Source: Micrasema longulum (taxonomy: Eukaryota; Arthropoda; Insecta; Trichoptera; Brachycentridae). Taken from it: a stretch of 64,000 bases of DNA. Shown here in pieces: positions 33,523-45,224 of this stretch (position 1 is the first letter of the stretch; each line of letters opens with the position of its first letter). Position numbers and translations under genes: made by a program. The notes beneath the pieces are model-generated. The model was not told where the DNA came from and did not search any database. It saw only the letters and a program-made list of their open reading frames with translations. The DNA lies in NCBI GenBank assembly GCA_022494885.1, contig JAGVSM010001374.1, forward strand, positions 1-64,000, in the 5' to 3' direction.

Positions 33523-36500
33523 CTCTCATTTTCTTCAGTGTTTTGTGCAGGAGCGTCCTCCTTCCCTTCGTTAATATCACCAAGTTGCGCACAATCCGTG
33601 GCCGGTGTACCTCCACCACTATCATTAGTGGGCACTTCCCCAGCCGAGAGCCCCACTGAACTATTCACCAAACTGTTAACCACATGAGACACTACCGTGT
33701 TCACCGGGCTACCGAAGTTCTGAGTTTCCACAGTGTTGGGAGCCACACCCGGGTTGGGAGCGTAGTTCATGCCGGAACTCACCGGTAACGACACCACCGG
33801 AGAGTTAGTGCCCGACATGACGGGCTGGGAGGCTGTAGCCGTACTGCATATGTTCTGCTGCGTAATGTGGATATCCATCGAATTGTTCACATTCTGCATG
33901 CCCATAGTGGCCGTCATATTGGTTTGGGACATTGCTGGCATGACATTCTGCGGGATGGAGCCCACATTGCCCTGAGAATTAAAACCACCGATGGGCATTC
34001 CGACTTGCGGATGCATACTAGTCTGCGACTGAACAACACTCGTGGGAACGGAGTGAACCGACGAACCTTGCATGTTTCCGGGGTGATTTTGTTGCATGGA
34101 CATGGGGATATTCTGTCCGTGTTGAATAACGTTTTGTTGGTTAGGAGGCACCATATTTTGCATCATCGGTTGAGAAGGCTGCTGAACTACATTCGAGACT
34201 TGAGGCATTTGTTGATTAATCTGTTGGTTTTGTTGAACCGGGACATTCTGCATGTTAGACATGTTAGTTTGACTCATGACAGATCCCTGGTTGGGCACGG
34301 CAGGTTGATTGTTCATGGCCTGCTGCGATGGCATCACGTGGGAAAGGGGTATCTGACTCTGCTGAGAGATGTGCCCAGATTGCCCTTGATTGGGGGAAGA
34401 AGATACCTGTTGATTGAGCATGGCTTGCTGAGCCCCCATGTGCTGATTCATAGGAATCTGCTGATTGACATTAGATGTCTGCATATAAATAGGGTCCGAC
34501 ACAGGTATTTGCATATTGGACTGGTTACTATCCATAGACATGGGAATGTTTTGGGGAGCCTGGGACATCATTTGAATAGTATTTTGAGGAGCTTGATTAA
34601 TAGGATGCATAGAAGAATTCTGCTGAGATGATAGGCCTTGTAAATTTGCGGGCAATGTCGATCCTTGGGGTTGTGAACTCATGCTTTGCAAATTACTGGG
34701 TAACGTAGCACCTTGTTGGGAATTGACTATGTTTGCCATAACTTCTTGAGTCAGGCTTTGGCCTTGTTGAGTTAACTGAGATTGCTGTTGGTAGTATTGC
34801 GGCACATTGTGCTGAGGCTGGACCAGCGGTTGCGACACCTGCGTCTGCTGGGGCATGTGCTGCGGCTGTTGCTGCATCATATTCTGGGGATTCCCCGCCT
34901 GGGCACCCGGCTGATTGTTGTAATTATGTTGGACCGCCCCCATGTTCTGCTGCTGTAGCTGGGGATGCATTGAATGTTGCTGTTGAACTTGCCCCCCTTG
35001 ATTATTCACTTGCCCCTGCTGGGATGTCATTTGATGCATTTGAGTTTGATTATGCATCTGAGGCATTCCCTGACCTTGACTATTCATTTGGGGCATTTGT
35101 TGCATCTGTTGCATGTGACTTGGAATTTGGTGAGATTGTTGCGTCTGCATCGGGTGCATTTGCGTCTGATTTTGCAAATGTTGCATTTGGGGTTGCTGAT
35201 TCGGTAAGGGTTGCTGGTTCTGCATATGGTGAGCTTGCTGGGGCATGTTCTGAATAGGAGCTTGCTGCGGGTGCATTTGGTGAAGAGGTTGGTTTGAAAC
35301 TTGCTGATTAGTCATTTGTTGCATCTGAATTTGTTGTATTTGGTTTTGTTGTCCGGGCATTTGTTGAATTTGTCCTTGGTTCTGCAGCTGCTGCATCTGG
35401 GGCATCTGCTGCAATTGCTGAATGTTAGGCATTTGGGAAGCATTATGACTCATGTGCTGGCCTTGCATTTGTTGAATTTGGGCCTGTTGGTTTTGTATTT
35501 GTTGCATTTGTTGCGGAGGCAACTGTTGATGCATCTGCATTTGTTGCATTTGAGGTAAGCCCTGAGATTGCGCAATAACTTGCTGCAGTTGGTGGGAAGG
35601 AAAGCTCTGCGGCATCTGCTGAACTGCTTGAGGCTGCGAAGTGGCATTGTGGTTAGTGGGGGGTGCGGGGTTGTGCGCGATGTGCGACATGCTCTGCGCC
35701 TGCTGCTGTACGTTGCCCTGCATGGCCTGCGACTGGCTGATTTGTTGCGGGATCTCAATAGGCGGGGATTGCACAGAAACACTGGCGGGTTGGTTCTGGG
35801 AAATATTTGTTTGCATCATATTAATAGGTTGCGTGAGAGATTGACCGGGAGAGGCGATAGGAAAAGAATGCGGAATATTGGGATCGTGCTGATGAGTATT
35901 TGGTAATTGAAGATCTTTTGCCGGAGGTTTGTTAACATTTGGATCAGAAACAGAGACAGGGTCTTCGTGTTGACCGTCGTTCAACACCACTCCACTATCG
36001 GGCACATTCACAATAGTAGACGTCTCCGTCTGACAGTCCACATTATTATTGACTAAGACGGGGGCACTAGGCTGAGTGGTAGTATGATCTAAATAGTCCA
36101 TACACATCCACCGACCCCTCCGGAAGGGTTCCGTACTCTCTATCTTCACAACCTTGAACCTCTCGTTGCGCACATGCTCCTGTATCTCCTTCATTCCTTC
36201 GGCAGGCTTGGGGTTGCCGATGATGTTGTAGATGCTTCCGGTACCGGAGTTAGTTACGCTGACGTGCATCTCGCCCACGTCCGTGTTGTTGAGGGTCGGC
36301 ACTCCCGGTCCGTGGGGGTTGTTGCCATCTTGGCCTACGATCGCGAGCCCATACTGGGAACTTGTCGGTATCACTGGCGCACAACCTAACGAAGCACTAG
36401 AGGCGTTATAAAACACGTCATCTTTGGAGAATGTATCCTCGGAAAAACTAGGCGTTTCGTTTTCTAAATCCGTAATTCTAGAGATGTCATCGGTATGAGA

Positions 36501-36749
36501 TTCGTCTAAATCGTCAGCGGAGTCTTCTCCTGCATCCGTACTCACACGCGAACCGACTGTCACACTGGTGATTTGAAACGAAGATATTTTCCTAGTGTTA
36601 TGTGACGCGGATTGCAGGCTGGTGGGATGGCTGTTACCTTTCTCCGTATCGTTTAGACGAAGAGATTCACTCGTAGTGCGATGCATAACATTGTTATATT
36701 TGTTTTTTTCACTAGTTTTATGTGACTTTTGACTTAGATTGTCAGCCAT
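33523..36749 (-). CDS. bun: TSC22-domain family, long isoform (bunched-like), first coding exon
   Basis: The frame starts at ATG 36749 (context CAACATGGCTG) and runs 1,075 codons plus 2 nt to a GAGAG/GTGAGT donor at 33523/33522. Long TSC22D/BunA proteins carry two N-terminal motifs absent from short isoforms. Both are here: SSFQITSVTVGS (about residues 56-67) and ERFKVVKIESTEPFRRGRWM (about 196-215). Between them lies an acidic segment (DAGEDSADDLDESHTDD). Residues about 290-900 are extremely rich in Gln with Met, Asn, His and Pro (repeated MQQMQ types). The C-terminal TSC box and leucine zipper must be in a later exon, not seen in this window. In flies the long isoform promotes growth together with the adaptor Madm. 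The Gln-rich part is unusually long and its DNA throws large chance frames on the other strand. Confidence 0.88.
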
Positions 36750-37110
36750 GTTGAGCTGTCCAAATCGAATGAAACTACATACGAAAAATTCGCAGCAAGT
36801 AGGGTTAAATTCATTTATCCAACGTTACGATGTAATACACATTAACTAAAAGTATCCATTGTTCACATAAAGCTTCACACAAAAAAATATTCCACTAAGT
36901 ATGCTTTAAAATCGTTCGTAAACACACACAGTCAAGAACATCTTTCGGAAAGAGGCAACATGGCGGCCATTTCTGCGCAATGTATTGTGGGTGACAATTT
37001 GCCAAGCTGACAAATGAAAAATTTTCGGCCTGTACTTTATTTAGCTTACAAAGACAATCAACAGATGGCAGTACTTTTAATAAACACTTGTTCCTAAGAA
37101 AAATCTGGAA
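36750..37110 (-). promoter_or_regulatory. bun: Likely bun 5' UTR and promoter region
   Basis: This is the sequence upstream of the bun ATG. It includes an ATGGCGGCCAT motif at 36960-36970 (YY1/Pho-like, palindromic GGCGGCC core) next to GCGCAATGTATTGTGGGT. No TATA box or TCAGTY initiator was found on the minus strand, so the start site is not fixed. An additional upstream non-coding exon is possible. Confidence 0.4.
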
Positions 37111-37609
37111 AAGCAGGTGAAAATTGATAAGCAAGTACTTTTCTTAAAATTCTTTTTTTATTTCAATTAGTTTTTACAATGGTAAATAAATAAAACTAGA
37201 TATGTCATAAAAATATTAATATCCAGAACTGATATTTAAAAATAATAAATTAACATTTTTTATGTTTTCAATGCTTATTTATTTGTTTTTAAAAGTAGAC
37301 AAACGATTTGTAAATTGTTTATAAGTTAGAAGTTCATAAGATTTTCAATATTCAATGACTTTTAAATACTTTAAATAGTTATATTATATGATTGCATTTC
37401 ATTACCTGCTATAATAAATTTTCCATAAATTTGACTGTTACCTTTATTTGTATTTACAAAATTGTTGTTTGTGGTTTTTAACAAGACATAATAATGTTCA
37501 ATTATTATTCACAGATGACTTAAAACTTTTCAGTTAACAAAGCTGAACAATTTTTGATCTCTGTTTGGGCTGATGTAACGAGTATGTTGAAATTGATAAA
37601 ACTCAATCA
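37111..37609. other. AT-rich sequence, nothing recognised
   Basis: No feature could be supported. Confidence 0.4.
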
Positions 37610-38125
37610 TTTGCATCTTTTACTACAAAATACAAATATAATCAGACTTCTCCTTTTGGTATATTTATTGGCGCATACATTTCGATAAGTACTTTGTAAA
37701 TGCCAATCACATACTTTTTGCTGATGATGTAAAGTTTTTTGAAAATAATATCAATTGAAGACTACATTCCTGTACTCTGATTATTGTCGAACTAACTAGT
37801 TTATTCTTTACATAAATAAATGTATTTCTTTCTTATCCAAGCATAAAACTATAAATATCCCATATTTTGATGAATCACGGTCCCCAGGAAGGTTATTATT
37901 AGAAACTTATATTTGATTATCACACCGATCAAATAAAAAAACTTATCATTTAAAATGCTAAGACTTTTCATGCATTTTTTCAACGATTTTAAAAGCATAA
38001 AAAAACTTGTACTACCTTAGAGTATATCTAAGTGTAGTACTTTACTGAGAAAAGAGTAATTTACAGTTAGAGTATGTTGCGGTTATATGGAATCCCCAGT
38101 ACAAAATATTTATAAATAGTAAATA
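37610..38125 (+). mobile_element. Heavily decayed jockey-like reverse transcriptase
   Basis: NHILFADDVKFFENNIN at about 37706-37757 holds the FADD reverse-transcriptase catalytic motif. Further along, INVFLSYPSIKL and QLEYVAVIWNPQYKIFINS (about 38056-38120) match the LEYA..W.P thumb motif. Stops and frameshifts occur throughout, so it is a pseudogene. Confidence 0.75.
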
Positions 38126-38775
38126 ACAAATTCAGAATAAAATCAGACATAATTAAATAAGAATTTAATTGTTCATTTAACACAGATGTGATGTGCGGTA
38201 TGTGGTGGCCAAGCTGTATATTATAAACTCAATATATATCTGGAGTACAAAAGAGTAATTGCTGTTACAAACTCGTCAAAAACATAAAAGAAAACCCTAA
38301 TTTAATCAGTGCTAGCTTTGGCCAACTTCGTGAGTAGTGTGAACTTTAAAGACAAGCAATTATAAGCATGGTTTTGTGTTTTGATATACACATGATGATG
38401 GAGTACCTTCATGTTGAAGAATAACACTTTGGACATTTTCCTTTTCACACTTCTGAGAGAGAATTTTAATATAAGATTATCATGCTGTTTAAAACAAATT
38501 GTTTCAGTTTGAGTATATATTTCTTTCAATCTCACAAACCTACATAATTTTTTATTTTAATGGAATTATGACGAAGATGTTTTTTTTCCAAATTTTGTGA
38601 TGATGTTATTGAAGTAACAAATTTACAATTTTATCAAAATTTAAAATTTTTGTTTCACCCCTGGAGCCTCAAGAAAAAACAATTCCATCTCCAACTGTTG
38701 GCAAGTACTGAATAGTCATATTGCTTCATTTATAAATGAAAACTGGTATGACATTTAAATATTGTTTTTAATTAT
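38126..38775. other. Unassigned
   Basis: No feature could be supported. It may hold LINE 3' UTR sequence. Confidence 0.35.
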
Positions 38776-39718
38776 AAACCTTGCACTGGGTTTGTTGTTT
38801 GCAATTGCAAGCCACACAATATACTTTACCGGTCTTGGATGGTGAGGTTTGAGCTTGTCCAAGATAGTATGGGATGGAGCCATCGCACTGCATGGCAGTT
38901 TGTTTTATTTTGATAGGTTTGTCAGGTGCCATAAAGCATTCTCTGATGGCATCCTTGTCACTGTAATGCTTTGCAATTTCTTAAAGGAATTCCAATTGCG
39001 GCAATGTAAAATTTCTTGTCGCTTTTTCCATTGCAGAAGCCAACAACTCTGTATAGTACCATTAATGGCCCAAGTAAAAAGAGACCAACACCATTTTTGT
39101 TGGCGGATAGAAACCTGAAAGCATGCTGTGTTTTGATCCATTCTATCAGCTGCACACATAGTTCTATTGAACCGATAAAAGGTATATGGCCTCTCAATGG
39201 AGATCTTTTTTGCTCCGTTCGCGAGTCATGGCTGGCTTGATCCAATGGATACTTTCCATAATTTGTCAAAGAAACAGTGTTGTCAACCCATTGAGTTATA
39301 CGGATGGAGGCCTTGTCAAATGTAGTTGGAGTTGTTTCAGTGTATTCACGAGAAAGCATACCTATGTTAAATTTTGACCCTGCTACCTTCTTCTTAAGAA
39401 TTAAACATGAATTTTAAATTCGATTGTAACCACCTCATCATCATCCAACTCTTCATCTGCCAAATTTTCATGCAATGATATTGCCTCTTCAACAGTTAAA
39501 ATCTTATAAAACAACAAAACATGTGAAAAATTACATTTTAGGTATGGTGAGATCTGCGGGAGTTCCATATGGAACAATAGATATTGTAAATCATCCACGT
39601 TGGGTATCAAACCTGATACCTCGTGCATGGTCGGCAAGGAAACGCCTCTGGTGCAGATGAATGTATGCACGTGTATATGTATGTTCATGAATGCATTATA
39701 AGTGCCCTGACTCAACAC
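38776..39718 (-). pseudogene. piggyBac-like transposase pseudogene
   Basis: It is read right to left. An acidic N-terminal segment (LTVEEAISLHENLADEELDD, then DEVVTIEF) lies at about 39405-39505. A piggyBac core/C-terminal part follows at 39359-38905: ITQWVDNTVSLTN, then ADRMDQNTACFQVSIRQQKW and CWSLFTWAINGTIQSCWLLQ, equivalent to the GVDRMDQN..F..SIR.KKWW.P.F family motif. A short Cys-containing tail (GKVYCVACNCKQQTQCK) ends near 38781. The parts are in different frames, and the central catalytic region with its Asp residues is mostly missing, so it cannot encode an active enzyme. Overlapping frames on the plus strand are shadows. Confidence 0.75.
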
Positions 39719-40030
39719 AGATTTTCTAGTGAGTCAGGGCAAGTTCTCAAGCAAGGATCATATCTGGTTGTGTCACTATCAGCTATGTATCTGTACTCAA
39801 TAAATATAAATATTGATAAGTAATAGAGCTAAAACCTTCATTGATGCAGGTGATAATTATCCATTCGGTACTTACTTGTCTATAAATATTTTATTTATTT
39901 AACACTTTATATACATACACAATTTAAAAAAATGGTAAGACTAAAATTTTTTAACACTAAATCACTTGAAAACAAAATACATAACATTTTAAATTAATAA
40001 TAAAACCATATATGGACAAAAGAGTATGGT
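39719..40030. other. Unassigned AT-rich sequence
   Basis: The stretch from 39880 resembles the antisense of a LINE 3' end (TTTATTTATTTAACAC), without coding support. Confidence 0.3.
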
Positions 40031-40034
40031 TTAC

Positions 40035-41045
40035 TAATAAACCCATCTAAAACAAAAATTATGTTTGCAGGTAGTCAAAGATTGCTTAGTAAGCTAGACA
40101 TACCTTCACTTAATCCTCTTATTGTCAATCGTACCAATATTCAATACAAGAAATCCGTAAAAAATCTAGGAGTACAAATAGATGAACATCTCTGCTGGCG
40201 AGCTCATACTAATGAATTAAGCCACAAAATATTTTTCAGTCTACACTCACTTAGAAGGTTGCAAAAATTCTTACCCATTAGTACTAAATGCACCCTTGTA
40301 CAAGTATTACTACTACCCATTCTAGATTACGCTGATGTTTCCATGACTGATTTAAGCTGTGAGCAACTCGATAAACTTGAACGACTTCAGAATACATGCA
40401 AAGGTACATTTTTGGTCTTGGGAAATATGACCACATTTCTGATTATCGTAGGCAACCGAAATGGCTCAAAATTAGACATCGGAGAGACTATCACTCCCTC
40501 TCACTTCTGTTCAATGTACTTCATAGTCCTAACGCTCCTATATACCTGCGTGAAAATTTTCAACGCTTATCAGTTCATGGTTTACCTCTTCGTTCTAATT
40601 CTTAAGGCATTCTCTTAATACCCATCCACAATTCTTCTTTCTTCTCTAACTCATATAGTGTCCATGCGACTCGACTATGGAATCATCTCCCACCCACCAT
40701 CAAAGATGTTACTACATTATCTCTGTTTAAATCACGTCTGAAAAAACATCTCCTTTCTCTTCCTTAATCTCTCCTCCTTTCCTTTTTCCTCTTTCCTTTT
40801 TTTTCCTTTTTCCCATTGAGTAATAGTTTTGATTTAAGGTAATTTATAAACAAATACGTTTATTTCTATTTTTATATACTTTTAGCTTTTTAATCTTTTT
40901 TTTTCTATTGAATTTATTCTGTAACTTGAATTATAAAAATAAAACTTTTATTTTATTGGTTGGTTGGAAGAAATTGCCATTTGGCAATAAGCCCGCCAAT
41001 GTACAAATAACATTATGTACAAAAGTTAAATAAATAAATAAATAT
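40035..41045 (+). mobile_element. CR1/jockey-like LINE 3' part, frameshifted
   Basis: KSVKNLGVQIDEHLCWRAHT, LHSLRRLQKFLPISTKCTLV and LLPILDYADVSMTDLSCEQL follow the reverse-transcriptase C-terminal pattern. After about 40395 the match moves to another frame (IFGLGKYDHISDYRRQPKWL; LRENFQRLSVHGLPLRSNS), and then to VHATRLWNHLPPTIKDVT at about 40661. The 3' UTR ends with a small hairpin (ATTGCCATTTGGCAAT at 40974) and (AAAT)n. At least two frameshifts make it inactive. Confidence 0.85.
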
Positions 41046-42010
41046 ATAATCCAAATCTTTCCTTAACTATTCACAGCTGTAATTACAATAACCAAATTCC
41101 AAATATTAAATATATTTGTAAATCGTTGGACAGAGTAGATTCAATTAAATATTTAGGCATTTATAAAGATGGAAATTTAAGATGGACTAACAAAATCGAA
41201 CATATTAAAAATAAATTGAAAAAGCAAATTTACTCTTTTAAAACTATAAGAAATATAATTAGCCTAAAAGAACTTGTAAAAATATATTACGCGATAACTT
41301 AATCAGTTTTGGAATATGGAATAATTGGACGGGGATGTGCAAATGACACACTGATCAAACAAATAATAATTGCACAAAAAGCTTTAATAAAAATCATCTT
41401 AAGAGTCCCAATCAGAACTAGCTCCTTCAGTAACTTTGAAAATCTTAATGTAAAATCTATTAAACAACTTTATGTAAAAGCTCTGTTACTATACGCACAT
41501 AAAAATTATTATCTACCTTCCGTTACAAATACAAGAGTTACTAGATACTCCACCCTGATTCTGAAAAAAAATAAATTAATACAACCTTCGGTCAAAGACG
41601 ATTGGTCTACTACTCGGTCAAAGTGTACAATCTACTTCTATTATCCATAAGGACAGTTAGTAAGTACTCACAGTATAAAATTGCCATTAAGAAATGGATA
41701 GTGGAGGTGGGTTGCACACAGATCGATGAGTAGATCAAGCCAAACAGGTAAAATGTATGTACTATTTATGAAATTTGGTCTATTGGTCTTTATAAACTGG
41801 TTATGTGTTTTATGATTATTTTAGTTTATATTGTTTATTATGTTAATGATAATTAGGTTAATTAGATTAATAACGTTTTTTTATTATTATTATTATGTTA
41901 ACTTTGTTAAATAACTAATTTAAGGCATGTTTCACATTTTGTAAAATGTTTCCCTCGGCACGGGGCACCCCAGTGAGGAAACATTATTCTGTTTAAAAAA
42001 AAAAAGAATA
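41046..42010 (+). mobile_element. Second LINE 3' part, immediately downstream
   Basis: DSIKYLGIYKDGNLRWTNKI and KLKKQIYSFKTIRNIISLKE, then after a stop SVLEYGIIGRGCANDTLIKQ and ALIKIILRVPIRTSSFSN, running to about 41650. These match non-LTR reverse transcriptase C-termini of a different subfamily from its neighbour. The 3' end (CCCTCGGCACGGGGCACCCC, GTGAGGAAAC) finishes in an A-rich tract at about 42005. Confidence 0.85.
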
Positions 42011-42169
42011 CAAACAATGTAAAAGTATAAATAAACAAATATTGGGGTGGGCATTTTGACATTCCTTTGCAAAATATTGTTAATTTAACTGTATGTATTC
42101 ATAAAATTACATATTTTGTTCAAAATTAAAGATGAAGACACTGTATTGATCAAAATATATGACAACAGA

Positions 42170-42290
42170 GATGGATGATATTTTTGAGAAGAGAATATGA
42201 AAGCTTAGGCATTTACAAAGCTTATAACCTGTCATTGGCTGGTTTGAGTGATCACGGCACACATTATATTGACAATTATGTTAGTAAATT
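42170..42290 (+). mobile_element. M2 element fragment
   Basis: GAATATGAAAGCTTAGGCAT, ATAACCTGTCATTGGCTGG and TTTGAGTGATCAC match M2. Confidence 0.6.
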
Positions 42291-42424
42291 CACTAGTTCC
42301 TCTGAATATTTTATGAATACCTATATGAAGTATTAGATTTATTATTATCATCCTATTGGTGTATACGGCTCAAATAGGTACGTTATATAAACATAAACGT
42401 GTTATATACATTAAATATAAAAGT

Positions 42425-42565
42425 TTCCCATCTCCCTTTACACATCCGTTGGTGCATAGGGCACTGTATTGATAAACCAAATGCTGTATAGTTCGATCAT
42501 TTGTTACATCTTCATGATCTCGTTACCTTCGTAAGGTGATCAGTCTTATGATTTAGGTCAGGGAA
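42425..42565 (-). mobile_element. SINE-A fragment (3' body)
   Basis: The minus strand reads AAGACTGATCACCTTACGAA, GTAACAAATGATCGAAC and ATACAGTGCCCTATGCACC, which is the SINE-A body. Confidence 0.7.
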
Positions 42566-43020
42566 CAATGAAATGTTGCATAAGAATCCAGGATCTCAAG
42601 AATGGTATACAAACGCGCAAAACCACTACACAATAAAACGAACTTACTAGGTTTATTTTTTTAGGATTTTAACCAGAGAGCAGCCATCAAGTGGAAAACA
42701 TTCGTACAGGGTTCTAGCTATATTTCACACACAGAACTGTATTCTTCATCTGCCTGGACACACATAAATTGTTATGCTGTGTATTATACTTAAAAGGCTT
42801 GGGTAAATAAAATAAAAGTAAAGAATTAAGCTAGGAAGGGCTAAAATCATTTTTTTAAATATTATTATTCGTTCTGTTAATATTTGTTGGGATTGTTGCA
42901 ATGTCTTTATATTGAAGGACCCTATTAGGAACATATTATCTTAATCTAAGGGCTAAGGGTTCACAACAATAAAAATAAAAACACAAAAAATATATTTTAA
43001 ATATCCATGGAATCTAGAAT
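42566..43020. other. AT-rich sequence, nothing recognised
   Basis: No feature could be supported. Confidence 0.4.
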
Positions 43021-43021
43021 G

Positions 43022-43430
43022 AGGAACATCAGCCTTCCAGGAAATCGGATACAAAAAATGTTTTCTTACGCGCGGTAAAAATTTGAGCATTAAATTATAA
43101 ATGCAAAGATTCTTGAAAATGTGAGAAATAAATGTATTTTAATAAAAACGAACTACTTTGAACGACGTCATTAGTTCATATGAATCAACCAATCAACGAT
43201 AAAAGAGTTGTGGAATATTTTTGGTTTACTTACCGTCAACGGACCAATCGGTAGAACTGGCCGAGAAGAAGCGGAAGAGAATTTGAGACGTCACACGCGG
43301 AGTAATTTCTGAAATTCCAAACTTTAAAAAAATCATAGCGCTGATAATACGATATATAAAAAATAAATAAAAAATTTACTTACTCTATTGACAAATAAAT
43401 AAAAACCACTGAACTTCTTCATTGGGAAAG
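43022..43430 (+). mobile_element. M1 element, copy 3
   Basis: It begins near GGAACATCAGCCTTCCAGG and ends near CACTGAACTTCTTC. Internal blocks are TTTTCTTACGCGCGGTAAAA, CGTCATTAGTTCATATGAAT and CATAGCGCTGATAATACGAT. It is nearly full length. Confidence 0.8.
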
Positions 43431-43572
43431 CGAAAACAAATATTTTACATCTTAAATACAAATTTACAGATTTTTTCAAAATGTACGTACAAGTTTAATG
43501 TATCAAAAAATTTTTTTTTTTGCAAATTGACCTATAAAATTTATGCAGCAGTCGAATTCCTAAACTATTTTT

Positions 43573-44100
43573 TAGTAGCAAGTTTAAGCTTGGTTTGGTA
43601 GTGTGAAAAATGTCAATACATTAATTATCTTTAACATTTCTCTTTCTGTATACAATGAAAGCATCCACCCCTTTCCCGAAACTGTTCATAAAGACTTGTG
43701 TCTTTCTTCAGTTTCGCATATCACTATCAATTTTAAGAAAACTGATTAAGCGAAGATTTAATATTTCTTTACAATCAAACCGCGGAAATAACAAAACAAA
43801 GAAAATTTAAAAGCTCTCATTGTACCCCTCACTGCAGTATTGCCAATTTGTGATCAATACAATACACATGGTCAGCACAATCACCTTCTTCCAATTTCCC
43901 AGTATAACAGTGAAGGAATACAGTGTTAGTTTCAAATTGAGACCCCGGCCGCACGCTCCAGATCCCGCCTCGGAAAAAAATCCAACAACGACACAAAACC
44001 CAAATACATATAGGAAACATTAGTAGCAAGTTTAAGCTTGATTTGGCAGTGTGGAAAATGTCAATACATTAATTATCTTAAACATTTCTCTTTCTGTATA
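43573..44100 (+). repeat. 80-bp direct repeats 448 bp apart
   Basis: TAGTAGCAAGTTTAAGCTTG at 43573-43652 recurs at 44021-44100 with about four mismatches over 80 bp. The sequence between is not obviously repeated. This could be a tandem duplication in progress or terminal direct repeats of a very small retroelement. No LTR hallmarks (TG...CA) or primer-binding site were seen. Confidence 0.6.
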
Positions 44101-44645
44101 AAATTATTCGCAGATGCAGTTAAAAATGATGATGAAGCAAATGACACGTTGTGTCTGCATTAGTTCATAAAATAATTATTCATTGGCTAGTTATCAGTAG
44201 ATTGACTGGAAGGGATGCATAAAAAATATTAAAAATTATCACCGTTTTTTATAAGATGTTTTATAATAAATTACTGAAAATTCCAAATATGAAAATGGCA
44301 ACTGACTACTTTGCTCTTTTTTTCACTAATAGATTGAATTAATTATTTTCAGGTGTCGTAAATCAAAAATATCGATAAAAAAGACTACTGGTACTATCAT
44401 AAATATTTACTAATATTACAAGTTTATTTTCTGCAAGTGTTAAGTTTAAAAATTCAAATTTCCATTCGTAACATAAATTTATCACCGTCTCCCAAAAAGA
44501 AAACATCGTACGTCAGATAAAACCGTACAGCGGCCAATTCCGTAAAGCAGTTCTAAGTTGGAAGAAAGCGAGTTACATATTAGTATCTGTCATACGTCAT
44601 TTTGTTTTTCGTCATTTTCGTTCGTTTTGTGTATTCTTGGACCCT
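44101..44645. other. AT-rich sequence, nothing recognised
   Basis: No feature could be supported. Confidence 0.4.
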
Positions 44646-44930
44646 CGTAACTAGACATGGGTAACTAAATTTTGAACCGGTTCAAAAAGACGGTTCTAAC
44701 GCTTTGAGCTGTTGAGCTGCAGCTCAAGCTTCTAATAGGCGGCTTACAGCTCACAGCAGTTCATTGTGAGTTTCGTTCGAATTGTACGTGACGCTTTATA
44801 TCAGCTGAGTCAACGCGTTAGTGGTGATTTGGTGAACAATTGAGCTGGTCTGCGAGCCGGTTCAAAACTCCACCTCAAGTATTTGAGTTGCGAGCTGACC
44901 TGAAGCTCAAAAAAATAATCTTGAGGTACC
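44646..44930. repeat. GAGCTG-rich palindromic segment, possible hAT-type MITE
   Basis: It has the perfect palindrome TTTGAACCGGTTCAAA at 44671-44686, a second half-copy CCGGTTCAAAA at about 44868, and at least six GAGCTG/CAGCTC words. The left edge CTAGACATGGGTAACT and the right edge GTACCTGTGCCTACT are weakly inverted. The assignment to hAT is inference. Confidence 0.35.
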
Positions 44931-45193
44931 TGTGCCTACTCGCAACGTATTATATCAGTCAGAGAAACGTTTGCGGCGGATGGGAAAGATGGGATGCAAT
45001 TTCACACTCGCTGTTACAACATTTTCAAATTTAAAAAAAAGCCGTTAGCACATATCTTTACGAAATTAGGAAGTGACGGTATTGAATTTCATTTTGTAAG
45101 CATATTTAGCATAACGATATCGGCGATGTAACACTTAGTTGTAGATGTTTTTTTAACTATAGCACGTTGAAGGCAAATATATAATATGTTTTC

Positions 45194-45224
45194 GGTTAAT
45201 TCCGTACACTGTACGGAATTAACC
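45194..45224. repeat. Short perfect hairpin
   Basis: GGTTAATTCCGTAC, a 3-nt loop, then GTACGGAATTAACC: 14-bp perfect arms in otherwise unassigned sequence (44931-45476). Confidence 0.7.

Noticed and set aside
33867..34631. 254-codon frame antisense to bun
   Set aside because: It mirrors the Gln/Met/His-rich bun sequence. Composition (His/Leu/Arg) follows from CAA/CAG/ATG repeats on the other strand, with no independent motif. The same holds for the smaller plus-strand frames at 34970-35906.
35450..35782. 110-codon frame on the bun strand in another frame
   Set aside because: It is Cys/Asn/Lys-rich noise from a repetitive region already explained by bun.
38849..39377. Plus-strand frames over the piggyBac relic
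   Set aside because: Shadows of the minus-strand transposase remains.
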